Shown one piece after another: positions 1 to 13,340 of a DNA stretch of 64,000 nucleotides. This stretch comes from Melastoma dodecandrum (Eukaryota > Streptophyta > Magnoliopsida > Myrtales > Melastomataceae): contig JARUPY010000072.1 of assembly GCA_029817715.1 (NCBI GenBank), positions 62,001 through 126,000 on the forward strand. The letters run 5' to 3'. Within the stretch, counting starts at the first letter, position 1. Each line of letters opens with the position of its first letter. A program made the position numbers and the translations under genes. The notes below the pieces were generated by a model, which did no database searches, was not told where the DNA came from, and saw only the letters and a program-made list of their open reading frames with translations.

Positions 1-235
1 CGTGTGTAGATGTGTTCTTTTATTTGCAGTTCCTTAGATTTTGGTAGTTGGGTGTTCTTTAATTCTTGTCATGTTGGTCGTTATTGTGGGAGTACGAGGA
101 GTTTCAATGTTAGTGCTATGGCCGACTCTGGATGAGATTCCTGCCTTGAGGCCGGGTTCTTTTTTTTTCGAAAAACCATTGCCCTCGATTGTTACCGGGT
201 TGATCGTGGTTTTTGATTTTATGTATTAGGCAAGG

Positions 236-2568
<2,333 letters not shown>

Positions 2569-3590
2569 AACCCAATTGATCGTCTCTCCGTCCTCTGATA
2601 AACGCCAAGAAGGGGAATTTCGGACCATTAGCCCCAAGAAACATGCCAACAATCTGTTCATTTTTATCTGTCCTTATCGGATTCGAGTTTGTTTCGAAAT
2701 TTCAGCGTACATAAGGTTTCCCACATGTAAAATCCGGTTCTCTGGCCGAAACCATCCTCTTCATCCTGATGACTTTCCATAGCAGTTTGTTTGGCGTCAA
2801 AGTTAGGAACCCTGTGCTAGAGCGACATGCTTCAATGTTCCTCGGTGCCTTCATATTCGATCAGGCTCCGACCTTCCCGGTGATTTGTACATGAAGCTTC
2901 TTCATATTGAACAAGTCCAATGGGAAAACTGATACATACAACACAGTATAGCTTGGACATTACCGCTTTTGTCACCCTATTCAGCTGGGGAATATCTTTG
3001 TAGATGTTTCTCCTCCATCTCGAACTCATTCCACTCCGATAATTCAAGCGCGGAACTTCTAGCATCGACAGAATTGCGGAGACTTAGCCTCTCCCTTGAT
3101 TTGCAGTTTCCCGTCGCGAGCTGAGCTCTTCCTCTCCAGGGGATCATTGCTGAACCAGCCCTCCCTCCCTTGAGCTACTCACGCCGTCCGGCACATTTAC
3201 TGTAAGGCTAAATAAAGCATTGTTCCTTAATTCGGTTTATATGGATAAATGAGTCCCCTCCCGAACATATGATTACTTCAATGCAAGTGTTTGCGCTTCT
3301 TTTCACTATAGTTTTTTTTAATGCAAATTCAATTAAAGCACCAATATTTAATCAGTTCTGATTGAGACTAGTTAGTATAAGTTGATTCTTATTTTACACT
3401 CTGATAATCATAATTCTTATCTAATTAATTCTGATTGGGACTAGTAGAAAACCCATGTTGGTTCAATGCTTTACCTCTATTGACTCCTTGAAATCATTTA
3501 GAATTATTTTCTTTACCTTCTGTAAATAATATTTTTTTTTATTTTGTATATTTTCTGGTTAGTTAGAGTAATATCGAAAATGGGGATCTT
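2569..3590. other. GS2 3' flank, no gene seen
   Basis: The stretch follows the GS2 stop codon. AATAAA at 3211-3216 is a possible poly(A) signal, though it would give a long 3' UTR. The DNA after 3240 is AT-rich. A 17-nt motif (TTCTGATT-G-ACTAGT type) occurs twice, near 3355 and 3430. No ORF here resembles a protein I recognise. Confidence 0.5.
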
Positions 3591-3658
3591 GTATTGCATC
3601 TTGTGAGTGTTGTGAGGTTTTGTTTTCTTTTGAGGGTTAAGCAATTGGTTGAAGAAGG

Positions 3659-4002
3659 CTGGTGTCTGGTGCAAGCCGTGGTGCACGTGAGTGAGGATGC
3701 GAAGGATTTGGTCGCACTGTGGCGTAACAGATGTGCATCAGGATTAGGGAGGAGTCATATTGTATACGTGTCAACATAGTAGGCAAGATAAGAGCCGTGT
3801 TCAGAGCAACACGATGAGGTACCGACATGGTTGTTTTGAAACTGGTTTCCTTCAGCGTGCAGAAAGCTAGTGTCCGGGGGCGGGCGTGAGTTAGGTCATG
3901 AGGCGCTTGGTTGCACTGTGGCGCGGCGGGCGTGCATTAGGTTTAGGGAGAAGTCGAGGTATATATGTGTTAGGGCAATGAGCAGGAGAAAGGCCACGTG
4001 TG
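3659..4002. repeat. Diverged tandem duplication, two units of about 140 bp
   Basis: The stretch 3659-3800 (from GGTGTCTGGTGC to AAGAGCCGTG) lines up with 3868-4000 (from AGTGTCCGGGGG to AGGCCACGTG). They share words such as TTGCACTGTGGCG, GTGCATTAGG and TTAGGGAG-AGTC with many substitutions. Short reading frames exist in both copies but none resembles a known protein. This is non-coding repeat DNA of unknown origin. Confidence 0.55.
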
Positions 4003-4100
4003 GAAGGAACATGCTGAAGCACCAACATTGGGTGTTGTCTGCGTTTAAGAAGTCTTGGGGAGGAGTCAAGCTTGAGAAGTATTGGTGAGAAGCCAATCAT

Positions 4101-5393
4101 ATTGTGGAGTCGTTAGAGGGAAATTTTAACTTAGGACATAGGTGTTGTCTACCTGAGCAGGGCCGCCACATTCTTGCATGAAACTGTCACGAGTTAAAAC
4201 CAACAAGAAAACTTTTGAAGTTAGTCACTGTTCGTAATACAAAACCCCAACCACGTGAATTATGGAGCTAGTCATTGTTCGCAATGTATTATCTCTATGA
4301 GAGAGTGTTTGGAATTAGTCACAAAGCTTATGTGTAAATTCCATACGGGGTCTTTGTGGATAAGCTAAAATGCTATTCACATCACCCTCTACAAGATTGT
4401 CATTATACCTTCTATCACTTTATCTCGTAGAGAAAGCTACGAGTTATCTTCTTGACTTGATGTAGAAGCGGTCTTGCGTCTTCTATCAATTATTGTACGC
4501 ACTATAAGTTCTTTATAGTGAAACTCATTCAACTTGGGTGAAAAGTGAACGTAAGCTATTGCTGAACCTCTCATTTATTTTTGTATTAAAGGTTTGATCG
4601 TTCAACGGAAACCAATTTAAGAAAGCAAATGAATATACACAACGTTTCATTTGGACAAATACTCAAAATATTATGTACCAAACTTCTATTAGCTATAACA
4701 ATGTTCGAGGTTCTAGAGTTGATCCATTGATCGAGCATTAATTGATCATTGCTTGGTAGTACAGAAACCTACGAGACAACTGTCTTTTAGGATTTGGAGT
4801 AGACATTGCTGATCATACATTGGTTAGTCAAATATGCAAGAACTGAGGTGGTACCTACCATAAGGTTCCTAAATGCGACACTCAGTTTACAAAGAAAATG
4901 TGGTTCCCAATCGCAACATTAGATCGGGAGAGGTATATCACGGTTTCCAACCTCGACATTCAGATGCTTAGAAAAAATTTATTCTAAATAATTCAATGTC
5001 ATGGTTTTTAACTGCGAAGTAACTTTCTCGAGCTAGTTTCGCGATTGTGAATCGTATTTTTTTTTTATAAATTAAGTATCGTGATTCTCGACCGCGACAC
5101 GTATAAATAGTATTGAGTGAACTTTATAATTAAAATCATATTTAATATTTTAAAAAAAAATCAATTATATATTTCCGTGAAAAACTCAAATCAATGAAAT
5201 ACAAATTTGATCTCTTTCTTAAAGACATATTGGGAACAGGGAGTTCAAAAATAATCATGTCTCGCTTCGGTCCTAACTCCTAACTCTTCCCACTTAGAAA
5301 ACTCAAAAGAGCACACACACCTTGGTTAACTCCGCCCCAACCCCCAATCACTCATCCCCTCCCGACAACCTCGTCCCAGAGACCCCGAAAACC
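4101..5393. other. Intergenic DNA upstream of the pyruvate kinase gene
   Basis: No gene is seen. Around 4215-4325 the phrase G(A/C)(A/T)TTAGTCA-TGTTCG recurs three times. A perfect 7-bp hairpin (CTCGTAG/CTACGAG) lies near 4424-4444. The stretch 4620-5150 becomes AT-rich. It may be remnants of a retroelement, but I see no ends or protein fragments. The last ~100 bp before 5394 are C-rich and could be the leader of the pyruvate kinase gene. Confidence 0.4.
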
Positions 5394-8338
5394 ATGTCCC
5401 AACGCCTCCTCCTCCCCCGCTTCCCCCCCTCCGCCATCCTTCCCGCTATCCCTTTCACCTCCCATTCTTCCTCCGCCAAACCCATTTGCCTTTTCTTCTC
5501 ATTCCCCTCCTCCTCAAAGCCCCTCCCCGTATCCGCCACCATCGTCGCCGCTCTCCCTCCTTCTGACAACGGCCCCTCCATCGCCCTTGTCGTCGCTACC
5601 TCCATTCTTCATGACCCCTCCATCGAGGTCGATGCCGTCACCAAGGCCAAGCTCCGAGAGAACGGGTACTGCAACACCACTAGGACCAAGGTCGTCTGCA
5701 CCATCGGACCAAACACCTGCAGCTCTGAGTAGCTTGAGGCCCTTGCTTCCGGGGGTATGAATGTCGCGCGAATCAACATGTGTCACAGCTCTCGAGAGTG
5801 GCACCGCAGGGTCATTGGGAGGGTTCGGAGGTTGAACGAGGAGAAGGGGTACGCTGTTGCTATCATGATGGATACCGAAGGGAGCGAGATCCACATGGGG
5901 GACCTTGGCGGAGCCCCCTCCGCCAAGGCTGAGGTATGGAAAGGATGGATCTTTGTTCCTTGGGGAGCACTGCTGTGTTGAAGTTATGATCTTGTCTCCT
6001 TTCCGGTAGAATAGATTATAATTGGATTAGATCATGGTAAGTGAAGATGTGGTCTGATGGTTTGATAGATGTTTGATGAGATTGCCGTCGAAATTTTGTG
6101 CAAGGTTGAATTCGTCAAGGGTGGTGAACTGAGGTGATGATAGGTAAGAGGATAATAAGATTCATGGGAAAAGCGCGTGGTTGAGGAGATCATATTGAAT
6201 CTGCGGTGGACTTAGGTTGTTGCAGGGTAGTCATCTCAGTTGGCGAGAGTTATTTAGAGTGAATGGATCGAACAAGAAGCGCCATATTCTTCTCAGTTCC
6301 TATAAATCTGAGGATGCTATCCTCAGACTTGGATGTCTTTTGGGTACGCTTTAGAGTTTTTGCTAAAGCAATTCTTAGGCTAGAAGAGAGCTTTGAAGTT
6401 GCATTCACCGATCAATTGGGGGTCCAAATCGGGTCTCTTGTTTCTTATCATTACGCCAACAAGTTGTGGAGGATTTCGTTGTTTATCAATTAGGTTAAGT
6501 TAACTAATACAATATGTGAGATGGTAAGAAAGAAGATAATTTGGTCTTGTCACGTTTGTCTTGATTTCATCGAACCATCTTCCTGTGCGAAAACAAAATG
6601 TCATATAATTTCTCTTGTAACATGAGGCCAGACATGAGCTATTGGTTGAAATGAAACACAGAACAAGTCAATGCTCGTGTCCTGTTTCCAATAGTCAGGC
6701 GAAGTAAATTGTTGTAGTTCAGATTTCAGTCATAAATATTGATATTATAAGTTGTTGGTTCCACTCTCCCATTTCACAGGATAGTGAGGTCTGGACATTC
6801 AGTGTCAGGGCCTTTGATTCGCCTCTGCCTGAATACACCATTAATGTGAATTATGAAGGATTTGCAGAAGGTATGCACAATCAATAATCTTTGTCATCTC
6901 CGTCCATCCCTTTGTTGTCTTGTCTAATATGTGTATATTTGATTGGCTTTGATCCTGCAGATGTGAAAGTGGGAGACGAGCTCCTTGTCGATGGTGGGAT
7001 GGTGAGGTTTGAAGTGATCGAAAAAATAGGACCGGATGTCAAATGCCGCTGTACTGATCCAGGGTTGTTGCTCCCCCGGGCTAACTTGACTTTCTGGAGG
7101 AATGGCAGCCTTGTTCGTGAACATAATGCTATGCTTCCAACAATCTCTTCCAAGGTCTGTAACACTTTTTGTCATCTCCTTGATTGAAAATCTCAATCCA
7201 TGTGCCTGTTAATCTGTGTAACATCAACGAGGCTAATAATCTGCCATTTTACATGTTTAGGATTGGTTGGACATTGATTTTGGGATTGCCGAGGGGGTTG
7301 ACTTCATCGCCATATCTTTCGTGAAGTCTGCTGAAGTCATAAAGCATCTCAAAAGTTATATTGCAGCCCGATCTCGAGACACGTGAGAACATGCATTATT
7401 TTTCTGCATTCTAGACATTTAGAATTTCTCTTCGCTCATGTTTTGTTTGTTGGAACAGTGATATTGCCGTCATTGCGAAGAGCATCGACTCTTTGAGAAA
7501 TCTGGAAGAAATCATTCGGGCGTCAGATGGCGCTATGGTCGCAAGAGGTGATCTGGGCGCACAAATCCCACTTGAGCATGTGCCGTCAGCTCAGCAGAAG
7601 ATCGTTCAGCGCTGCAGGCAGCTGAATAAGCCTGTCATCGTGGCATCTCAGTTGCTGGAGTCCATGATCGAATATCCTACTCCAACAAGAGCAGAAGTTG
7701 CTGATGTTTCTGAAGCCGTTAGACAGAGGGCGGATGCGTTGATGCTCTCTGGGGAGTCGGCCATGGGTCAGTATCCCGAGAAGGCGCTCGCTGTCTTGAG
7801 GAGCGTCAGCATTAGGATTGAGAGGTGGTGGAGGGATGAGAAGCATTACGAACCTATGGAACTCCCTCCGATTGGATTTTCATTTTCAGACAGCATCTCC
7901 GAAGAAATCTGCATCTCCGCTGCCAAAATGGGTGAGTACTATCAGCATTTTCCCTTTCCATGATAGAGCGGTCAGTTCCGCTTGGCTCAGCTTGTACGAA
8001 ATTTTGATCGTTATTCTCTGTTGGATGCTTTTACAGCGAACAACTTGGGAGTCGATGCGCTCTTCGTGTACACGAAATCTGGTCACATGGCATCTCTCCT
8101 GTCGAGATGCAGACCCGACTGCCCAATTTTCGCCTTCACGAGCACACCATCAGTGAGGAGACGTCTCAACCTCCAGTGGGGGCTAATACCCTTCCGTCTC
8201 AGCTTCTCCGATGACATGGACAGCAACCTGAACAAGACCTTCTCGCTGCTCAAGGCCAGGGGGATGATAAAGTCCGGTGACCTCGTAATCGCCGTGTCCG
8301 ACATGCTGCAATCGATTCAGGTAATGAACGTGCCCTGA
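5394..8338 (+). pseudogene. PKP1: Plastidic pyruvate kinase alpha subunit (isozyme A type), disrupted
   Basis: The intact family converts PEP and ADP to pyruvate and ATP in plastids, feeding fatty-acid synthesis. Six exons: 5394-5933, 6780-6870, 6961-7154, 7261-7382, 7459-7931 and 8037-8338, with GT-AG introns, 574 codons before the stop. Motifs are [67 protein letters not shown] and [13 protein letters not shown]. The C-terminus ends [12 protein letters not shown] as in PKP1. There are two lesions. TAG at 5730-5732 stands where relatives have Gln (CAG in most coding contexts), after about 112 residues. In exon 5, VIAK is followed directly by SIDSL, so the Ile-Glu of the conserved K-I-E motif is missing (6-nt in-frame loss near 7480). 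That Glu is a catalytic metal ligand in pyruvate kinases. Splice sites and the rest of the frame are intact, so decay is recent. A sequencing error could explain one lesion but hardly both. Confidence 0.88.
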
Positions 8339-9533
8339 GTTAGTCCATTCTAAGAAAGGTCTAATGTATCCTTTTCATCCGTCACGTTACGGGGTCATTT
8401 TCAAGAATCTCGTGCGAGTTTAGGACGTCTCCCTATCCCCTCACATGCACGTGCGGGGTTGCTCCGCCGTGGCCGTGCTTGCAGGGGAGGGAGTATGTAT
8501 TGATGCAGTCCGCTAATGTTTGGTGAGCTTCTTCTGGAACAAGACAACGTTGGTGTGTGTAAAACTCCCGTTAGACATCACAATATTTCCGAGGATTTTC
8601 TTAGGCTCGATGAAAGTTGTCCTTTCATCACTCTTGGCCACTTCCTTCATTTTACTCGGGCCCGAACCCCTAACCCGGCTCACAGAAGTCGGGCTTCATC
8701 GGCCTCAGTGCACATCGAATGAGTTCGGCAGGCCATATCGCCCAACATCGTCGACATCGTCCTCCGGTCGGCTCGAGCATGTGGAATCTGCTCACGGAAC
8801 TTCATATCATATCATATGACACGATAAGCCACGCTTCTTTCTTTCTTTACTTTATAAGATACGATCGATCTATCGAATCGCTAAGGTCATCCATCGATTT
8901 ATATCATATAAACAAAGACAAGTGGGAAGGAGGCGCGTGCAATAAGGAGTCGCGTTTGTCATATATTGGATTGGGGGAGTCGGCTTCATTATCTTTTGTC
9001 ACGTGTTTTTTATATCAAGAATACTTGCAATCGCGAAAATATAAAAATATTTCATGAAATATAATAGAAAGTGTTAGAATTACTTGATTAAATGTCCAAA
9101 CATTAATTTCAACCCTCCAAGAGGAAAGCATGTGATTTAGATACTGAATTCTATTATTTCAAATATTAATTTAAAAATCTAGGAAAGGAAAGAATACAAG
9201 GAAAGCAGGCAGCCCTTCAATATTACCAAGGGTCGAGGGGTCATTACGTTCGGACCAACTCTTTGACACATTCCTTAATTTCTTTCTTTTTTTTAAGACT
9301 AAGTGATGGTAAATGCTGATATTTCTGGAAACCTCTTGTATCGATGTGTTGATATTATTACTATAAGACAGACGGCCCAGGTGGGTGGTGCAGGGGAACC
9401 ACTCATTATTTAATCTAAAGACACTACTAGCATTGGGATTATAGATCAGACTAAGAGCTTTGTACAGATATATAATTAATTTTAAAAAAATTTACCACGA
9501 TCAAATTTTTAAAAACACTCAATTTATCATCTG
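8339..9533. other. 3' flank of PKP1 and intergenic DNA
   Basis: The first few hundred bases are moderately GC-rich and probably include the 3' UTR. From about 8820 the DNA becomes AT-rich with short repeats (ATATCATATGACA, TTTCTTTCTTTAC). No reading frame resembles a known protein. Confidence 0.45.
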
Positions 9534-9536
9534 TAA

Positions 9537-9711
9537 GGCTTTGTTTGAAAACCATGAAAAAGAAAGGAAAAGAAAGGAATAATATGATATGGGACACGTG
9601 GACGGCTGAGATCGATCGAAGAATTTGGCCGATCAATCTCAACCGTCCACGTGTCTCATATTCTACAAACCATTTCTTTTCTTTACTTTTCTATAGTTTT
9701 CAAACAAAGCC
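9537..9711. mobile_element. Tourist-type MITE (PIF/Harbinger-like), 175 bp
   Basis: Nearly the whole element is one imperfect inverted repeat. It starts GGCTTTGTTTGAAAAC and ends GTTTTCAAACAAAGCC. TAA at 9534-9536 and again at 9712-9714 forms the 3-bp target duplication typical of PIF/Harbinger insertions. The arms also match through the AAAGAAAGG-rich stretch and the inner GACACGTGGACGG / CCGTCCACGTGTC blocks, so the RNA could fold into a long hairpin. There is no coding capacity, so it is non-autonomous. Each arm carries an ACGTG core. Confidence 0.82.
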
Positions 9712-10080
9712 TAAAAGACGTTTTTTAAAATATATCTTCACGCTTCTTTACTTTTCTGAATGCCTCTTCTCCTTTTTCGCCACTTCCCCCTCGCCTCCTC
9801 TCTCACTCGTCCCATTCTTTCTTCCCTTTTTTCGGCTCTCCCTCTTTTCTTTTTTCTTAAAAAAAATTAAAGTAAACGTGACCAGCTTCTTCTGATTTTT
9901 TAGATGACTTATTTTAAAAACACGTCTTTTTTATAAATTAAAAAAATTACAAACGATAAATCGAATAATTCTAAATGTTCGATCATATATATATGTACAA
10001 AACTCATCGAACTAACGTCGTTGGTACCATCCAGACAAATAGATGTTGTAGCAGAAAACGATATAAGCACAAGGAACGAG

Positions 10081-10727
10081 AGTTTTGTTCCTTAATGACG
10101 TCATTTGGCAAAATATTTTGCGAAATGACGCAGTAAGAAAAATAATTCGCGAACTAACCCATCTAAAAAAAAATTTAATGGCCATTCACACAAGGAAAGT
10201 CGGTCTTACAAAGGCCGAATTCCTCAATTAGGTTTTTTTTTAATAATTCAAAGGGGAAAAAGTTTTTAATAGGTCGACTTCCCTCACTAGGTAATTTTTT
10301 TTTTAATTCGAAGGCCAAAAAAAAAATTAACACAAAGGCCGACTTCCTCAATTAGGTTTTTTTTTTTAATAATTCAAAGGGGAAAAAAAAGTTTTTAATA
10401 GGTCGACTTCCCTCACTAGGTAATTTTTTTTTTAATTCAAAGGCCAAAAAAAAAATTAACACAAAGCCGACTTCCATTCACCAAGACTGAAGTCGGCCTT
10501 ACAAAGGCCGACTTTCTTCATGCGGTATTTCAGACTTTGTTTGTCAAAATTTTTTTCAAGTGTGTTCCGTTCTGGAAAATCGAAGTCGACCTTACAAAGG
10601 TCGACTTCCTTGAACACCAAAATTGGCTCTTATAAAACCGATTTTGATGAATTAATTGACGAATTATTTTTAATAATGTGTCATTGATGAAATATTTCGT
10701 CAAATGACGCAACGGGAACAAAGCTCC
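10081..10727. mobile_element. Fold-back non-autonomous DNA element with internal hairpins
   Basis: AAGGAACGAG occurs at 10071-10080 and again at 10728-10737, a perfect 10-bp direct repeat that fits a Mutator-like target duplication. Inside it, 10081 to ~10170 pairs as an inverted repeat with ~10635-10727. Shared blocks include TTTTGTTCC, TGACG-CATTTG-C-AAATATTT and AAAAATAATTCG. The interior has two perfect hairpins: arms GTCGGCCTT/AAGGCCGAC around ACA at 10492-10512, and 12-bp arms GAAGTCGACCTT/AAGGTCGACTTC around ACA at 10582-10608. An imperfect hairpin lies at 10199-10219. No protein is encoded. Confidence 0.7.
10213..10465. repeat. Tandem duplication of about 124-128 bp inside the fold-back element
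   Basis: Two adjacent copies begin GGCCGA-TTCCTCAATTAGG at 10213 and at 10337. They run through an A/T homopolymer stretch, AATAGGTCGACTTCCCTC, and AATTCRAAGGCC. A third partial start (GCCGACTTCC) is at 10466. The copies differ mainly in homopolymer length, so the duplication is young. Confidence 0.8.
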
Positions 10728-10737
10728 AAGGAACGAG

Positions 10738-13059
10738 CACTGAGTGCAAAATAAAAGATGAATAGAAACTTTTTGATGGGGATGTCGCCAACTTGTGGAG
10801 AGGGGAAGATCAAATCGAAAGGTCCAATCAGACGGCCCCTCGCCAACTACCAGATATATAAAATCCACTAGGGAACTGCCACATCTTCAGCATCCATCCA
10901 ATCACGTCCATCGAAATGATTACTCCCCAATTTCTTTTTTAAACAAAACCCTCCTTTGGCTGGCTACCTGCCCACATGTCTTATTTTGGGATGGCTTTAA
11001 TAAAGTGCTTTGTTTTATAAAATAATTTTGTGAATTCGTCTTTCGACGAGTGGTTGGAATCCGATATTTTAAAAATCGATAAATCAAGTTTTTATGAAAA
11101 TAATAAGTTGAGCAAAAATCGCGAAATATTTTACTAATCATGAACGAAATTCTGACTTTAAATACTTCATGGCCACTATTCTCTTTGTTCGACACTTTGC
11201 ATATTCGTTATCATTGTTGTTGTTATTATTTCATGTGTGATTACGCAAGCAATAGGAAGTGGCACCTTTTGTTAAAGTTCTTCTTCCCCATAGAGAAAAG
11301 ATCTCGATGCAGTAAAACCCTAACTTTTTAACCCTCATTTAATCAATCCCTCGACCCTCCTCCTAACACTTGAACAGAAACAACGTCCGGCTTTAACTTT
11401 CATATGTCTCCACAACACTCGTGTACCGGGCTTCCTTCTAAAGTCATATACGCCGTGGCGTCGCGAGTCTAGTAAGAGGAGCCGCGGCCTCCAGAGGCAA
11501 CTGTCGAATTTTCAACAGTCAAATAGAAGCACATGAAGAAGGAAGATAAATAGAGGAAAAACAATATAAGTAATACTAAGTAAGTATAAGTATGTTTTAA
11601 TGTTCATAAAAAGATATTTTACGAAATATGATATTATTTTTTAAAATTCGTCGAATAATATATTAAAATCGATATTAAAAATACCGAATTAAGAAACTCG
11701 GATAATTTTTTTTTGTAATCGAACTCGATCTTTTTAATAGTGACATTATTTATCGAATGAATTTCTAACAAGGACATTATTTATCGAAATTTAAAAATTA
11801 ATGTATAAAATATTAAGCGAAGGGTACAAAGTAAGAGGAGAAAGCGACGGCCCTAAAAATCTAAGGGAATAGATTTCATTTCTTATGTTTCAATTCATGA
11901 AAGCAACCGCAGGCGCAGGCGCAGGCGGGTGGGGTCTTAGATTTAGATCTGGTTCTGTAATTAATAATTACTTGAACAAATCTCAAATGAATTTTTAAAT
12001 TGTCATTGTTTCTGTATATACATTGGTTCTGAAAGGGATGTCAAAGACTTTTTGTCACAACCCACGCGCACCGTTGATTAAACTTTTGCTTTTCAAGATT
12101 ATAATACATTATCACTTTGTAAACCTCCCAATTTTGTTTCTTTGCTAATGATTACTTGAAAGCCTGTCGGATTAAGACACACCCCATTTCATAAAAATGA
12201 TAAATGATCCATCTTAATGATGCGATTAGTGTTTTATTTTCTTTATTTGATGATCATTTCTATTTCTAACATTACGTGCTTATCCTTGTTTATGAAAAAG
12301 TTAACAAATTGTTTCTTTTAATATATTAACAGATAAAAAAAATTATTACAGCATATAGTTTATTGTTAAGATTTATGATTTCCTTGATTATGGTTTAACA
12401 TTTAGAATTTAAGATTTATGACACAATGTTAAATATTTAACATTTATTGTTTAGGGTTTAATGTATAGGTTTAGGGCTTAAACTTTTATTAAGTTTTTAT
12501 GTTTAGGATTTAAGGTTTATGCTTAATGTTTTGGATCTATAATTTAGGATTTTATGATTTATTGTGTTATTAATTAAATGTATTGTTTAAAAAAAATTCA
12601 AACTATAAAATTATGAACAATATAAGATAATGTTAGTATTGCCCTTATCGTAATTTAACCTTCCATATTATATCATCCCCTCTCAAAACTCATGCCCTGT
12701 ATAGTAAGAATAATATTATTTTTAATATTATGGAAAGTTGGGTTAGGTGGGATTTCTCACCATTTTTTTTTTTTTTTTGGTGGAGGAGGATTTAGGGTTT
12801 TGGAAAAAAGTTAAATTTATGGGAGGAAAGAAAATCGTGATACGTTGGTGGTCTCAAAGAAATATACAAGTATATACATATACATCCCAATTCAAATGTG
12901 TAAAAAGGAGTAGCAAAGCAAGCATCTCGTGATTCGTCCTTCCTGAAAAGAGAGGAAAACAAATATCCCACCAATCTCCCCCCTCCTCACCCTTTTGTCA
13001 CGAAATCATCACCAATATATCCATCACTTCACTAGCTTTATTACGCTAGTCCGTAAAAT
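10738..13059. other. Gene-free AT-rich DNA
   Basis: No gene is supported. Around 12445-12560 there are degenerate TTTAGGG-like words (TTTAGGGTTTAATG, GGTTTAGGGC, TTTAGGATTTAAGG), which look like a decayed plant telomere-type repeat. A T18 run lies near 12763. The rest is AT-rich without structure I can name. Confidence 0.45.
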
Positions 13060-13340
13060 AATTTGCAAACTAGGGTCTTAAGTTTGAAAATTTCTTGACT
13101 AGAGTAAGAAAATCGGTCTTTCGTAAAGCGAATTTTCAAATTTAAAAAACGAAAATTTGTGTTTAAAACGGCACTTCCTTTAAAGTAATTGGAAATCGAT
13201 GTTTCAAACACCGATTTCTATTTTCTAAATTTGGAAATCGGCTTTACAAAGGCTAATTTCCTTGAAGGCACAAAATTAGCTTTTCAAAGGCCGATTTCTT
13301 GACATTAATAAAAAAATTTCGAATACCGTATTTAATAAAA
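13060..13340. repeat. Hairpin-rich repeat related to the 10-kb fold-back element
   Basis: Two imperfect hairpins repeat the same design seen at 10.1-10.7 kb. One is at 13190-13218 (AAATCGATGTTT-type arm against AACACCGATTT). The other is at 13233-13261 (GGAAATCGGCTTT, then AAGGCTAATTTCC). AATAATTTGCAAAC near 13060 resembles AATAATTTACGAAC near 13340. It is probably a decayed relative. Confidence 0.5.

Noticed and set aside
5348..5605. Open frames on the minus strand opposite PKP1 exon 1
   Set aside because: They mirror a C-rich transit-peptide region and have simple composition; shadow frames.
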